A stretch of 64,000 bases of DNA from Datisca glomerata (GCA_003255025.1 QANY01011423.1:888788-952787); one strand, 5' to 3'; positions 34,831-47,898 are shown, counted from the stretch's first letter. Translations and numbers: made by a program. Notes: generated by a model not told the origin, from the sequence alone.

Positions 34831-37800
34831 GGAAAATAAAGAAAAAAATGAACCAAAAAATTATAATTTGCACAAATGGCCGAAATTCATAATAGTCCAT
34901 CCTTAAAACCTTAAAAATATAGTAAATATACAAACTTTCCCCACTAATAAAGGACCCTCACGCACAATGTTATGTAGTTTATAGATATATACTATATGAT
35001 ATATAATAAAATACTTGTATATTCTTACATACCATCAACATATCGTAGTATATCTATGGTATATTTATATTTACTGTTAGTATATCACAATATATATGTA
35101 GTAGATTCTTATATACCATCGTTGTAAAGGAAGCTGGAACAAGATTTGGTCGAGGCGATTAGGGAAGCCGCGACCAGATCTGGTCCCAACGATCCTACGA
35201 AACTCGATAGTGAAGTGAGGTCATGAAATTGACGATGAATTTAATGTTCGCAAGAGATGTGAAGATGATTGGAGGGTGATTTTCAATGAGGGAGAAGAAT
35301 TTGAAGCCGATGGAGTCGAGATAGATCATTTTTCTTGAAAATTAGAACGAGGTCCTAGGTGAGGGGTAGTGGAGGCGATACATAAGGGATTTGAGGGATT
35401 ATTAGGGATTGTTTGTGAGGAAGGGAAGTGGGTGTTTTGGTGGAGGAAACTATGAAGAAGGCAACGTTTGAGGGATGAGAAATTAGAAAAAACTCATGAC
35501 TGGGCAAAAACTGCCAGAGATGAGGAAGACGAGAGACGTAGAGCAACAGCAACCTATTAATGATTCAAAAATAATAAAACCTAAAAAATACAATTAGTTT
35601 TACAAAAGGGCCCAAATAAAATTGTAACCAACTAACAAACTAAAGAGAGAATCCAGCCGTATATGCAAAATATAAAATTAAAAGACATAATAGAAAATTA
35701 AAAATTAAAGTAGCCGAATCCCTTAATTTCCTTTTTCTTTTCCACTCCATCTCCTCCATTGGACACCTTTAATAGGCCCTTTATTTGGCTGCATAACACT
35801 TGAGCCCAACTCTTCATCTTAGGCCATTTTCCATTCATTTCGGGTTAAGTCCATGGATTGGGAAAAACCCGTACTTGAATCCTTTGGGGGACAAAAAAAT
35901 GTGGTAGGTGGATTTGCTCATTCCCAAGAAGAAGCCATCAAGTGTAGAGGTGGAAACTGGGCCAGCCCGGACCCATTCCTGCCCGCCAATGCTCGGCCCG
36001 GATGGTTCACAGGCCGGTCCTGAGCTTTTTTAGACGGTTCACGGGCCGGTCCAGAACCGGCCCACTATAATTTTAAGAAATCCCGAAATGAACCATTGAA
36101 CCAGCCCGTGAACTTACGGGCTGAGTCGACAAATGGGCCAGTCCCGATTTAATAATTGGACCGATCCGTTTTCGTTTCCTTTAATGTGTTATAATTCTCC
36201 AAAAATGCTTATGAGGAGAGTTGAACCTCAGTGAGGAATGAATGAAATGTAGGGATTACCACTAAACTAAATGGAAGTCATGTTACTTTCTATTAATTAT
36301 TTTATTTTATTACTATAGAATCTCAATTGAAAACCTGTCATGATACGTAAAATAATTATTTTATTTATAAAATTAATAAAATTATTATTTTATTTATTGA
36401 AATTCAAGAGTTGCATCACTGTAAATAAAGAACATCACAACTAAGTTGACACTTCTCTATCTATCAATCACTTATCACTTACAACAATCTAAAAAATTAC
36501 ATGTAAACTAGTTGAATACCCGTGTAATGCACAAAATTGTAAAATTGTAAATATCATCTTAGTTATGAAATCTTCAATTAAAAAGGATGTCTTGTTCTAA
36601 AAACTGATAATGAAATTAAAATTTTCTCATTGATGATAGAAATTTGAGAAAAAAATTTGATAAGAACATTGTTGATTTATTTAAAATAACATTTAAAAGT
36701 AATATACTAAACATTTAATTAATTCAAGTACTACTAAGTGAATATGTACAACATATAAACGTAAATATAAATGATATGGAAACTCTTAATTATCCGTTAT
36801 CACCCATATGATATCGATAATTACAAATCTAAATTAGCAATTCACATTAAAGATTAAGCAGTAGAGTTGAGCAAATTATCTTTTTTAATTAATATATTTA
36901 TTATCCATAAAATTACAATAGCTATATATATAAATATAATATTAACATGCATCAATACATTTTCCTAAATCGTATATCGCTCTCTTCTATATTAGCTAGT
37001 TTTCCTATTCCAATATCTAATTGATTCTCTTCATAATCATTTCTAAAACTCATGATCTAGATGATATATTTTCACATTATAGAGTTTTCTAAATATTTCA
37101 TTATTATAGTAATTGAATGTCTCTTCGACCACATATTTACATTAAATCCTTTAATATTTTTGAAGAGTAATTCATTATTTATAGACTAGTGGCCATTACA
37201 AGCTACAAATGGTTGAAAAGATAAACCAATATGTACAACACTGAAAATGAATTGGGCTTACATAGAAGTGAAAAAATATTGAAAATGCTTATGTTGGAGT
37301 TGAACAACTAAAAAAATAGAACAAAAATATTGAAAGTGGCCTTTAAAAAAACATGAATAACAAACGATTGAGAATTTAGATTCTAAACCTATCTAAACAG
37401 AATCACTTAATTTCTATGCCTTTTTACCAACACAAAGTATAAAACTTAGAGAGGTACAACAACCCACAAAATACCAACCGATATTGAGAAAGTACTATCT
37501 TAAATCATTAACCTTGCACCATAGACATCTACCCCGCCTGGTGAAGAGAAAAAAGTAGAAAAATCATCATCAATTTAAAAATATAACATGGTAATGACAA
37601 AATTAGGTGATATGCAAATTGGAATTTTATAACTACATAATATCTTTAATTTGTAGTAACAAAAAACTATTGACATTCTCATGTTTTCTTCATAAACTTT
37701 TGGTATCTCCTATTGGCATTGGTTTTTCGTATTAATTAATTTAATTATTTAATTAAATTAAGTTTTAACTCATTACCTTTCAATTTACTATTTTGTTATT

Positions 37801-38102
37801 GGTTGATGCTATCTTCTTCAAATCTAAAAGAATAAGTAAAAAACAAAAAGCTAAACTTCTTCTCTCATGTTTTGGTTAAGATTTTTCTTCTTTAAGAACC
37901 TGTAGATAAATGAATTAATATTTATTATTATTAATATATTTATACGCGGATTGAAATTATTGTAAAATAAAATACAAAGTTGTCAAAAATTATACGTGTA
38001 ACTATGGGTAGTAATTATATTATTAATGGAGAACATATATTAATTATATTTTAACGGACCGATTCATCCTTTGTCAGAGCCAATCCCATTCAGCCACGTG
38101 TT
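34831..38102. other. AT-rich region with one GGCCCGG-type element fragment
   Basis: No gene is recognised. At 34980-35110 there is a TA-rich microsatellite-like stretch. At 35945-36180 the sequence starts TAGAGGTGGAAACTGGGCC and is full of GGGCC, CCGGTCC and CGGGCC words, resembling the ends of hAT-like plant elements, but no right end was found. The remainder is very AT-rich. Confidence 0.5.
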
Positions 38103-38760
38103 CGCCTTATAGATTGATTTGGATCCTGTTAAAAATAGTAAATTCAAATTCCAATATATCGCTTCTGACAAAAAAATCCTAATATTTCGCAAAACCAAAC
38201 CTTCTCAACTTGCCTGTCATATGTCCTACATGTTTTCAATTTTATTTTTCACTCTCATTTTCTCAAATATTTTCACCTATTTCAATTCTCACAATTTTCT
38301 TTTGTTTCTTTCCGCTCCCCTCCTCCCCAAAGGGGTGCCACCACGGCTATGGCCATTGTGGCCTATTCACCCCATGATTGATCGGTTACTGAGCGGGAAG
38401 AGGATAAAATCGAGTAGAGATTCATTCGTACCAAAAAAGAAAAGAAAAGAAATGAGTACTATAATACTAAGAAATGGATAAGTACTATGCTATGATACAA
38501 CAATTACAATTACAAACGGAAGTTTTCACGATGAAAACCCTACGGTTGACTATGTTCCTTACATTGTTGCTCAACTTATGTTTATTCATTTCTCCATTCG
38601 CTTTTTCTACTTCATTCTCATACCCTTGCATCAACCTCGCACGGTTGTTGAGATTTTCGTAAGTGAATACAATTATTTTTATGTCATCTTTTTTTAACTT
38701 TATAAATAATAAATTATAATTGTAGGCTAAATTACACTTTGATCATTGAACTTTAATCTC
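38103..38760 (+). pseudogene. Copy 2 of duplicated segment with a secretory first exon
   Basis: From the ATG at 38531 the frame reads MKTLRLTMFLTLLLNLCLF then ISPFAFSTSFSYPCINLARL and LRF, ending at a good splice donor (TTTTC followed by GTAAGTG at 38659). It would be a signal-peptide first exon of about 42 codons. No following exon is found, because at 38760 the sequence passes into a copia element on the opposite strand. The upstream stretch (38280-38340) is pyrimidine-rich, as in a leader. I do not recognise the family. It could be a gene start cut off by the transposon, or a captured fragment. Confidence 0.6.
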
Positions 38761-39119
38761 CTAGCTATTTGTTCTTTTCGATTACATTCTTATACAATGA
38801 TTTTATACTTGTGTCTTTTATTTTCTGTAAGGAAGAACATAATCCGTTTATAATTTTAGCATGACATATATCGCATCCATTCTTAGAAATAATAAACTCT
38901 TTATTAATGAAAGAAATTCTGAATAACTGTTCTTGCAAAAATGAAAGAGAAATCAAATTTCTCAAAAAACCAGGAATATAATAAACATATTTCAAAACTA
39001 AGTAATTATATCCAAAAAGTAAACGGACTGTCCCTAATAGCTGACACGAGCGCACCACTGCCAACTCTCAAAATGACCTTGCATCAGCCAACTCCCTTGA
39101 TGAATCAAACATATGCAAA

Positions 39120-40300
39120 GAATAATATACATGGTTAGTGGCCCTTGAATCAATTATTCAGGATGACAAATCATATTCCACTAAACAAGTTTCAAGTACA
39201 AGTAAATCATATTTACCTTTCTTTTTCAGCTCAGAGAGATACTTGTTACAGTTTCTCTTCCAATGACCTTCAACCCAACAGTGAAAACACTTTCCTTTAG
39301 GCTTGCTGTCTTTCTTGTTCTTGTTGGGTTTCAGCGATGTCTTGGCTTTCTTTATTCTTTTGTTCTTACTAAGGTTAAGTGATTCAAACATATGCAAAGA
39401 ATAATATACATGGTTAGTGGCTCCTGAATCAATTATCTGGGATGACAAATCATATTCCACTAAACAAGTTTCAAGTACAAGTAAATCATATTTACCTTTT
39501 TTTTTCAGCTCAGAGAGATACTTGTCACAGTTTCTCTTCCAATGACCTTCAACCCAACAGTGGAAACACTTTCCTTTAGGCTTGCTGTCTTTCTTGTTTT
39601 TGTTGGCTTTCAGCGATGTCTTGGCTTTCTTTATTCTTTTGTTCTTACTCTTGTCTTTACCATTGTTCTTCTTCCTTTTCTTGTTCTTAACAATATTGGA
39701 AGAAGGATTTTGCTCGACAATATTTTCATTGCCCTCTTTGGTCATTCTAAGGTTAAGTGATTCAAACATATGCAAAGAATAATATACATGGTTAGTGGCT
39801 CCTGAATCAATTATCCAGGATGACAAATCATATTCCACTAAACAAGCGCACCACTGCTAACTCTCAAAATGACCTCGCATCAGCCAGCTCCCTTGATGAA
39901 TCAAACATATCCAAAGAATAATATACATGGTTAGTGGCTCCTGAATTAATTATTCAGGATGACAAATCATATTCCACTAAACAAGCTTCAAGTACAAGTA
40001 AATCATATTTACCTTTCTTTTTCAGCTCAGAGAGATACTTGTTACAGTTTCTCTTCCAATGACCTTCAACTCAACAGTGGAAACACTTTCCTTTAAGCTT
40101 GCTGTCTTTCTTGTTCTTGTTGGCTTTCAACGATGTCTTAGCTTTCTTTATTATTTTATTCTTACTCATGTCCTTACTATTGTTCTTCTTCCTTTTCTTG
40201 TTCTTAACAATATTGGAAGAAGGATTTTGCTCGATAATATTTTCATTGCCCTCTTTGGTCATTCTAATGTTAAATGATTCAAATGTCTTCAGTTCATTCA
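39120..40300 (-). repeat. Threefold duplication of the zinc-knuckle and protease block
   Basis: The block coding for CFHCWVEGHWKRNC and then the protease motif IIDSGATNHVYYSL occurs at about 39177-39385, 39400-39780 and 39920-40280. A lysine-rich linker (KNKKDSKPKGK) separates them. The copies differ by few bases and are in the same orientation, so this is a tandem rearrangement inside one element. Confidence 0.88.
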
Positions 40301-40865
40301 ATAATTGGGTCATGTTGAATTGCAGCTTGTTCATAACATAATTGGCTGTGAACGTAGAAAAAGCTGGTGTGAGCAACTCTAGTATGATGCCAACTTGAGT
40401 CCGCTCATTAATAGTCACTCTATATACTTCTGCCTCGTGCATTATGTTGATCATGTTCAAAACATGTTCTCGAACAGAATTACCCTTCCTCATCTTAGTT
40501 GTCATATAGCTTCTAATGGCCTCATAACAACTTTGATTGGACTGTTGCCCAAACATTGCCTGTAAAGATTCCATAATCTCATAGGCAGTCTCCATGCTTT
40601 CATGCTTGATTCTCAGAATATCATTCATGCTCACAAGCATGTAGCACTTCGCCTTGTTGTTTGATATGATCCAAGCATCATATTTGTCCCTAACATTCCT
40701 AGGGGTGTTAGCAGCGGGCTCCTCAGGACATTCCTCAGTAAGAACGAACTTATGGTTCTCACAGATCAGCATTAAGTTCATATTTGATTTTCAAAGTATG
40801 GAATTATCAACGTTCAGTTTCTCAAGAGCGAGTAAAGCGGTAATAGAGTTGCCCATGGTAGACAT
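39850..40865 (-). pseudogene. Copia gag relic
   Basis: The ATG at 40865 gives MSTMGNSITALLALEKLNVD, a normal copia gag start. A stop (TGA) near 40790 precedes NLMLICENHKFVLTEECPEE, RDKYDAWIISNNKAKCYML and GNSVREHVLNMINIMHEAEV. A C-x2-C-x4-H-x4-C zinc knuckle follows in the repeated block. This is the UBN2-type Gag. With the stop, only the part from 40781 down is open. Confidence 0.88.
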
Positions 40866-42862
40866 AATATTGATAACTGAAATTTAAAATATACATGATT
40901 CGATATAATTGTTAAATATCTAGAATTCAAAAAGTAAACGTGATGCATGAATGCAATAATAATAAACGTATAAATTTAGCATCTACTAATCACGATAAAA
41001 TAACCTAACGATCAATGTGCCACCTTAGGTTGGTCAGATTAACCTCAAACTGTCTATGAGACATTCTCATCCTTATTAATTAAAACTTATAATATCTCAT
41101 ATTTTCTCTTTTAACAATAAGGTATCGCTTGTTCGGTTAAGTCACAACTATCCACATGAAAGCTCAATTGTGATTTTGTGAGTGTAACCCATCATTTCAG
41201 ATTTCATGGCTTCATTTAGAATATTCTGTTTTAGGATCGATCAAAACTAAACTACATCACTTCCTTCTATCTTCTTAAGAAGTCTAACCTTGGTATTGGT
41301 ATAACTCGAAACCTTCCTTAGGGGGATGGAAACAAAGCCATCTCGAGACCCTCACTGCACCTCGCGTTGTTGTACTAATGATGGAATCCATAAGCCATAT
41401 TGACATGTCAACCTTCTCCCACTCACTATTTCAGGATAATATGTTTATATTTTAACTAATCAATTAATTTTAAATTAGTTACTAATTAAAATAATAATTC
41501 TATAAATATTTAATCATCAGTTAATCCAATCTCATTGGTCTAAGTTTATTTAACTTTCTGAAACACTTGAGTCATAATTAAGTAAAATTAGATCAACTAA
41601 TTAATTATATTCATCAAAATTTAATAAAACTCTTTTATTAAAGTTGATAAACCTAAATGTTACTATAGGCTTTAGTGTGGTGTGATTACCAAGTTTTAAC
41701 TAGTTAAAACCTAGCAGTTTGCATGCAATTGATTTCATAAAATAATACATATAAACATATGAGGACAAATCTAATAAATCATGCTACTACAGATGAGATG
41801 CATGATTAAATAAAACTGTGTGAGATTTTCATGGATGGCATGCGATCGACTAATACATGAACATGTTATCAAACATAATAATTAAATAATTATTTAATAA
41901 TTAAATAAAATAATAATGAATCGAGTGACTATTGTGTATTTCTAAATTATAACATTTGAAGTAAAGAAATAAAATTATAAAGCAGATTTCAAGAATACAT
42001 ATTTTCCAATATATTACATTCTCCTCTTGATGTTCATCTTCATAATCTTCAAGCATTGAACAAATTCCTTTTTAAATAGAAAAACTATTTTTCTTAATTA
42101 AAATAATTTCTACAATTATCAATTTTAATATAGCTGACTTTGACTTAGTCAAATAAATACTTTATTGTATTTGGTCAAACTTGGGTCAAACCCAATCAAC
42201 CTATTAATTTTTATTTTTGATAAAATCAAAAGTTAATAATTAATTTTAAAATTACATTCATTTCGAAATTTAAATGGATAATTAAAAGAGTTTGAGTTTT
42301 AATGAAACACTTATATGATAGAGTTTGTTGCGTGGTATGTTGAAAATTTTCCTAAAATGTGACAACAGTTGTCACCGACGATAGGATTCTCTGATCGCCG
42401 CCCATTACCACAGCTGCCCGTCTCACCACTGGGAGCCACCTGCTGCGTCGAGCAGCACTGTTCACCACTGGCACTATTAACCTCCGCCGGAACAGTAAAT
42501 TTCTGGCACGAATAGTGTTTTCACATATGAACAGTATTTTTACAGATGAACAGTGGCCGTGGATGAGCAGTGTTTTTGCGTGAACATTATATTTCTACCG
42601 TTCGTCTCGTGCATTCTTCATTTTCTCCCATTCAGAATAATTACAATAATATTCAAAATAAAATTATGAAAATTCTACGTCTCAATTCAACTTACACAAT
42701 CTAGGAAAAATTAAAACAAAGACTAACCCAATAATCACCACAATAAAAGATCAATTATTTTTCATACATTCAAAAAACATAAGCATTCATTATCATGCAT
42801 ATCTCATATTATATTTGTGCAATAAAACCCACACAGTATTTTCATATAAATATATAAAGACC
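40866..42862 (-). other. Long leader between primer-binding site and gag
   Basis: No coding sequence is visible over about 2.0 kb. An acceptor-like TTTCAG lies about 15 bp before the gag ATG on the minus strand. At 42470-42590 the words GAACAGT and ACAGT recur. Confidence 0.6.
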
Positions 42863-42874
42863 GTCCTGATACCA
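42863..42874 (-). other. Copia primer-binding site
   Basis: On the minus strand TGGTATCAGGAC lies 2 bp from the LTR end. It matches the initiator tRNA-Met type site except for the last bases. Confidence 0.85.
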
Positions 42875-42876
42875 TT

Positions 42877-45111
42877 TGTTGGGCATTGTGGTGCGTGCGC
42901 GGTGGAAGCGTGGAGGCACATGGCCTTTTATTTAATAAAAATCGAATCTTTTAATAAAATAAAATTTGCGTAACGCCACGATAACCAAACAAAACTTTAT
43001 TGAAAACTCTATTTCAATCAGTCATGATCCATTATATATTTATAAGTTAAATCTACAACATACAAGGTTAGGAATTATATACCTCTTGTAGTCTATATCA
43101 AGTGTCCTTGCCGAAATTGATCGATCCTCCGTTCCCACGAAATCGTTCCAACAATCAGTAGACTCCGAGATCCACATCAAGATCTTCCAAGTTAACTCTC
43201 AACGCACTACGACGTGTGTGTGCACGTAGAATATTACAAGACACATTTTCTGTCTCTAGATGTTCTCAACACATGAAATTAATAGATTTACTGAGAAGGA
43301 TTTTAGTGAGACGATTTTTTAAAAGAACGTGATGATTATTATTTTAGAGATTTAATTAATGTTTAATCACATAAGAAAATCTCTTTGACACCAATCGTGT
43401 TCTCTATTCAGCTCTTGATTGATAAACTGATGATCTGATCAACTGATTCTCTCATCTTCTTTCAACAACTGAGGCCATTAGAATAATATCTGAATATATT
43501 TTAGATAATGCCGTATCAGATTTTTAAGATAAACTGAAATAATATTTAATTAGAAAATTACTAATTGCAGTGGTACCCACTGCAATTGTGCACAACTGCA
43601 GTGCCACATGGTACTGCAGTGTGCCGTGAGCCAGCACAGTGCCTCGCGGCACCGCTGGAGTGCCATGTGGCACTACAGTGTTACACACTAACTATTGTAG
43701 TGCCACGTGGCACCACGGTAGTCCATGTCAATTTCTGATATCCTATCAGTGATCGACACGTGATAATTAGAATTAAATATTTATTTTATCAGATAATTAT
43801 TTAAATATCAGTTAATTCAATATTAACATATCTGATTATCCCTATCAACTAACTTATCTGTTATTTCACAAATAACATTATTTAGTTGATTTAAATTATT
43901 ATCTTATAATAATTTAATTATCTAATTTCATGAATTAGATATTCTGTCTCACTTATTGATAATTAAGAAAAATTGATAATTATTTATATATATATGATTT
44001 CTGAAAATTATATTTAAATATATAAATAATTCAATTAATTAATCACACATAATTATGTACTTGCCCTAGAATAAAGATTCTTTTTACAAGTCAGCCTTTA
44101 TCTCATATCCTGAAATATTCACAACTTAGACAACGTAGTATATAGGTGGCTTGAGGACCATGGGCCTATAATCTTAAGCTGCAATAAACCATATTATTAA
44201 TTAAACAATGATCTTATTTATTAATTTCATTATTAGTCCACTATAAATATGAAATTGCACTTTTAGAGATTATAGAATGTATTTACATAGTATTCTCATG
44301 TAATCTATTGACATAATCATTTCATGTAGTTCTGTCCTCAAATTATTGATTCATAAATTAGAACTGATCAAAATTACTGTTTTACCCGTCTAGTTATCTC
44401 TTAATCCTTAAGTACCATTAATCCACTAGTGAATGACTAATTTATAATCTTATTATAAATTTGAGCTCAATAGCCATTCTGTTCTAGAATTAACACTTAA
44501 GGGAACTAATATACGATCCGTTAGAAAAACTTAGATTCCAAATCTTGTAAGATCATGTCCCTAGCCATCCACATCACCGAATCTCCAAAATAAAAGTCAC
44601 TAGCCTGATTAACAAACATATATTAACGAGTGAATCAAAAGAACCAGTAGACCTGCATAAGAGTTCATGACTACTCAGGATTCAGACTGATCTACATATG
44701 ATCATCGAATTGATGTGTATTAAATCTTTATGATAAATGGCACATTAATAAAGATATTAATTCACATCGGTCCTGTCATATATACTCTTATTATATAAAG
44801 TATCTTCACTAATGTGTCTATCCACATCAATGATCCCGATCTAGATTACATGCATTCGTAATGTTTAGTGAAAGATACTAACAATCATTTATTAAAGATT
44901 CTATACTTTAATATATTGCTGACAATTTTATTCATTATCTATAATCTTAATCGTCATGTACTAATATGAAATTATAGTCTCATTAATGAATATAAAATTT
45001 TTAGATATTTATATAAATTATTTAATAATAATTTAAAAATATAATTATAAAAAAAATATAATATTTTTTAAATTTCATATCAAAATATTAAATACACGTG
45101 ATTTAATAACA
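42877..45111 (-). repeat. 5' LTR of the truncated copia element
   Basis: On the plus strand it starts TGTTGGGCATTGTGG next to the primer-binding site. The far end is set at TTTAATAACA (45111), where AT-rich sequence changes abruptly to CHX-like coding sequence. An alternative end is ACTAACA at 44883. A GC-rich cluster of palindromes lies inside at 43564-43740. Confidence 0.7.
43564..43740. repeat. GC-rich cluster of palindromes with a G-box core
   Basis: The cluster contains a hairpin with 10-bp arms (43564-43573 and 43577-43586), the palindrome-like GTGCCATGTGGCAC (43660-43673), and the perfect 14-bp palindrome GTGCCACGTGGCAC (43700-43713). The word TGCAGTGCCAC and its variants recur. CACGTG is the core of the plant G-box bound by bZIP and bHLH factors. 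Confidence 0.75.
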
Positions 45112-47898
45112 TAACTAACCCGCCACCATCGCCATCGTCGGTGCCTTTCTCCTTAACAGTCGGAGTTCCTCTTTTTTTTCTTTCTCCAACACCGTTATGT
45201 AGAAACCCGAAATGGTGACCCCATGGGTTGCATTTACTGGGTCGTCGCTCTCACATTGACGAGCTACCCTGATGTCGCTGATTTTCTCACGGAAATTAAG
45301 CTCTTGTACACAGATCTAAGTAGGACTGCTTTGTCTTCCGCCATGATTAGTAGCATCTTCACCTGGTTTTTACACACGATTTCATTCCGTTAGTATCACC
45401 TACTGTAGAGCAGCTTTCGCACTTATTTTCACTTCTGGATTTGTGGTATTTAGGTTTTCTGTGGTTCATAGATTTCTGAAGAAAATGATCAATCTCACCA
45501 CAGAGAGGCCATTCCTTTAATGATTACCATGTCTGCATTGTTATTGCTGGGATTTTGATTTTTGCATTCATTATTGATGTTCTGGGTACTCATTGTGTAA
45601 TTGGGGCTTTTATTTTTGGGCTAATTATGCCTAATGGAGAGATTAGAAATGTGCTGTTGGAAAGGGTGGATTTTGCTGTTTCTTCCTTCTTTTTGCCTCT
45701 GTACTTTTCTCTTGGTGGGATTAGAACCATTTAAGGTGAGATGACAAGAGTGACAAGCTGGGTATGGATTACAATTTTGGCTTACTCTACAAAGATTGTT
45801 AGCACTATGCTTGTCACTTCCTTCTTTAAGGTGCCTACTAATGAAACGTTGGCTCTTAAGTTGCTTATGAACACCGATGGTATTTTGGCTATAATCATCC
45901 TAAAGATTGGATGGGACAAGAAGGTATACTTTTCATCCCTCTATTTCATTTATTTATATGTGATTTATCATATATGTTTACTGATTAGTGTGCTTTTTCA
46001 GATGTCAATCTAACTATTATGATTGTTGAGTTTTATCTTCTCAACTCTCTCCTACACATTTTTTAGGACATGTGCTTTCATATAAACAATATCTGACTCT
46101 TGACCGATGAACATAAAAATATAACTGATGATATAAATATCTTGATTAACTATACAACGTGACAAATAGTTTTTATTTGATGAATATATATCTAGCTTTT
46201 GCTTTGACAAAAAACATAGTGGGTCCCACCATTATCTTATATGACTTTCAATATTTTAGCGAGTATTATGACTGACAACTGACTCCATGAAGAGAAACAG
46301 GGATCGTGAGGATTTTCTCCCAAGTCCAGTCAAGTATTTTCATTTTGTTATAAAAAATTGCTACTAAACTAACTGTAAGCATCAATGGAGGATCTTTTAA
46401 ACTCCAGCTTGTTAAGATTAAACCTACTTTCAGCCGCCTATAATCATAAGCAGAAGAAAAATATTCTTACCCTCTATTGAGTATACAATATAGAACAACT
46501 GTTTTCCTTTCTTTCTCTTAATAATATGGGGCTAATGATCTTTATTTGGAAAATGAATTCTAATTCTGTTTGTACTTTCAAGAAGTAGAGTAATTTCTAG
46601 TTTTTGATTCCATATTGTAAATTGTTCCTTACAATGTTATGTATTTCAGGTTTTGAATGACCAGTTATACTCTATTATGACGATTGCTATCCTTTTAATG
46701 ACCTTTGTGGTGGCACCCGCTCGCGATCTACAGACCTAAAAGAAATGCAATGAAATACAAGCGTAGGACGATACATATATAAGAATCCGACTCAGAACTC
46801 TGAGTATTTGTATGTATCCTCTCGACAAGCGAAGTAACAGGCATGGTAAGTCTCCTTGAGTTCTCAAATCCCACCAAACAATCTCCCTTATATGTATTTG
46901 CCCTCCACCTTATCGAGCTCACAGGACGAGCTTCTGCCATGCTTGTCAAGTCGCACGTGTCGTCCAATGACAAGTACAGACATCACAGTCAAGCTCATGG
47001 CCAAGCAAACCAAGTCGCTGATGCCTTTGAGCAATTTGAGAACCAAAACTTTCCTGTTGTTTCTGTGGAACCCCTCACCACCCTCTCACCTTATAACACC
47101 ATGGACGAGGATATTTACAACTTGGCTGAGGTTAAGCGAGCGGCATTCATAATTCTCCCTTTTCACAAACACTTATCTTCCACTGGTGACATGGAGGAAA
47201 ACAACCCCGCGATCCGTGGAATTAATCTAAACGTGTTGGCTAATGCACCGTGCACCGTGGGAATCTTCATTGATCGTGGACTCGGATCATCTGCTGTAGA
47301 AAGCTCGGGAGAGACCACCCACAACGCGAACCACAACCACCACTTTGCCATGCTCTTCATTGGTGGCCCTGATGACCGTGAGGCCCTTGCTTATGCTTGG
47401 AGAATGGCTGAACATCCGGGAGTCACCCTCTCGGTGGTACGGTTTCTTCCAGGTACTGATGCAGAAGACGGAATGGACATCCATGAGGATGGAATTGAGA
47501 TATTCTCGATATTAGCAGACAACCATAAGCAAAAAATACTGGACAATGAGTATGTCAATGAGTTCAGGCGCAAAGCCATAAGCAACTCAACTGTAAGTTA
47601 TACAGAGATGGTGGTGAACAATGGAGAAGAAACTGTAAATGCAATCAGCTCAATGAATTTCAACTATGATTTGTTCATAGTTGGAAAAGGGCAGGGAGTA
47701 ATGTATCCCATGACATCAGGGCTATCAGATTGGGTGGAGTTTCAGGAGCTTGGGACTATAGGAGATGTGTTAGTTTCATCCTGCTTTGCTACTCATGCTT
47801 CTGTGCTCGTCATGCAACAGTATGGCTCGGCAAGTATTGGAGTAACAAAAATTCTGCAGTCGAAGAATGGATCGAAGCGTAAAAGACAAGTACTGTAA
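45112..47898 (+). pseudogene. CHX-type cation/H+ exchanger pseudogene, N-terminal part missing
   Basis: CHX proteins are membrane cation/H+ exchangers with about 12 transmembrane segments and a soluble C-terminal tail. Here the exon 45112-45923 reads TSYPDVADFLTEIKLLYTDL, SSAMISSIFTWFLHTI, THCVIGAFIFGLIMPNGEI, FAVSSFFLPLYFSLGGIRT and NTDGILAIIILKIGWDKK. A GT-AG intron (45924-46649) joins to VLNDQLYSIMTIAILLMTF. The tail, 46843-47898, is open for 351 codons (HLIELTGRASAML, MNFNYDLFIVGKGQGV). The lesions are a TAA at about 45732, frameshifts around 45410-45520, and two in-frame stops between 46740 and 46843. The first transmembrane helices are absent because the copia LTR ends at 45111. Confidence 0.88.

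Larger units (their letters stand above)
38761..45111 (-). mobile_element. 3'-truncated Ty1/copia element: protease, gag, leader, 5' LTR
   Basis: Reading on the minus strand from the right, there is a 5' LTR (42877 to about 45111), a primer-binding site (42863-42874), a leader of about 2.0 kb, gag from the ATG at 40865, and the protease region. The last recognisable part (NYLVLKYVYYIPGFLRNLIS in 39064-38765) lies just after the protease. Integrase, RT, RNase H and the 3' LTR are missing because the element stops at about 38760 against the duplicated first-exon segment. Confidence 0.85.

Noticed and set aside
36195..36290. A tRNA gene
   Set aside because: Only a T-arm-like word is present; no full cloverleaf could be drawn.
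39542..40341. Plus-strand hydrophobic reading frames
   Set aside because: They are antisense to the lysine-rich copia Gag linker and mirror its codons.
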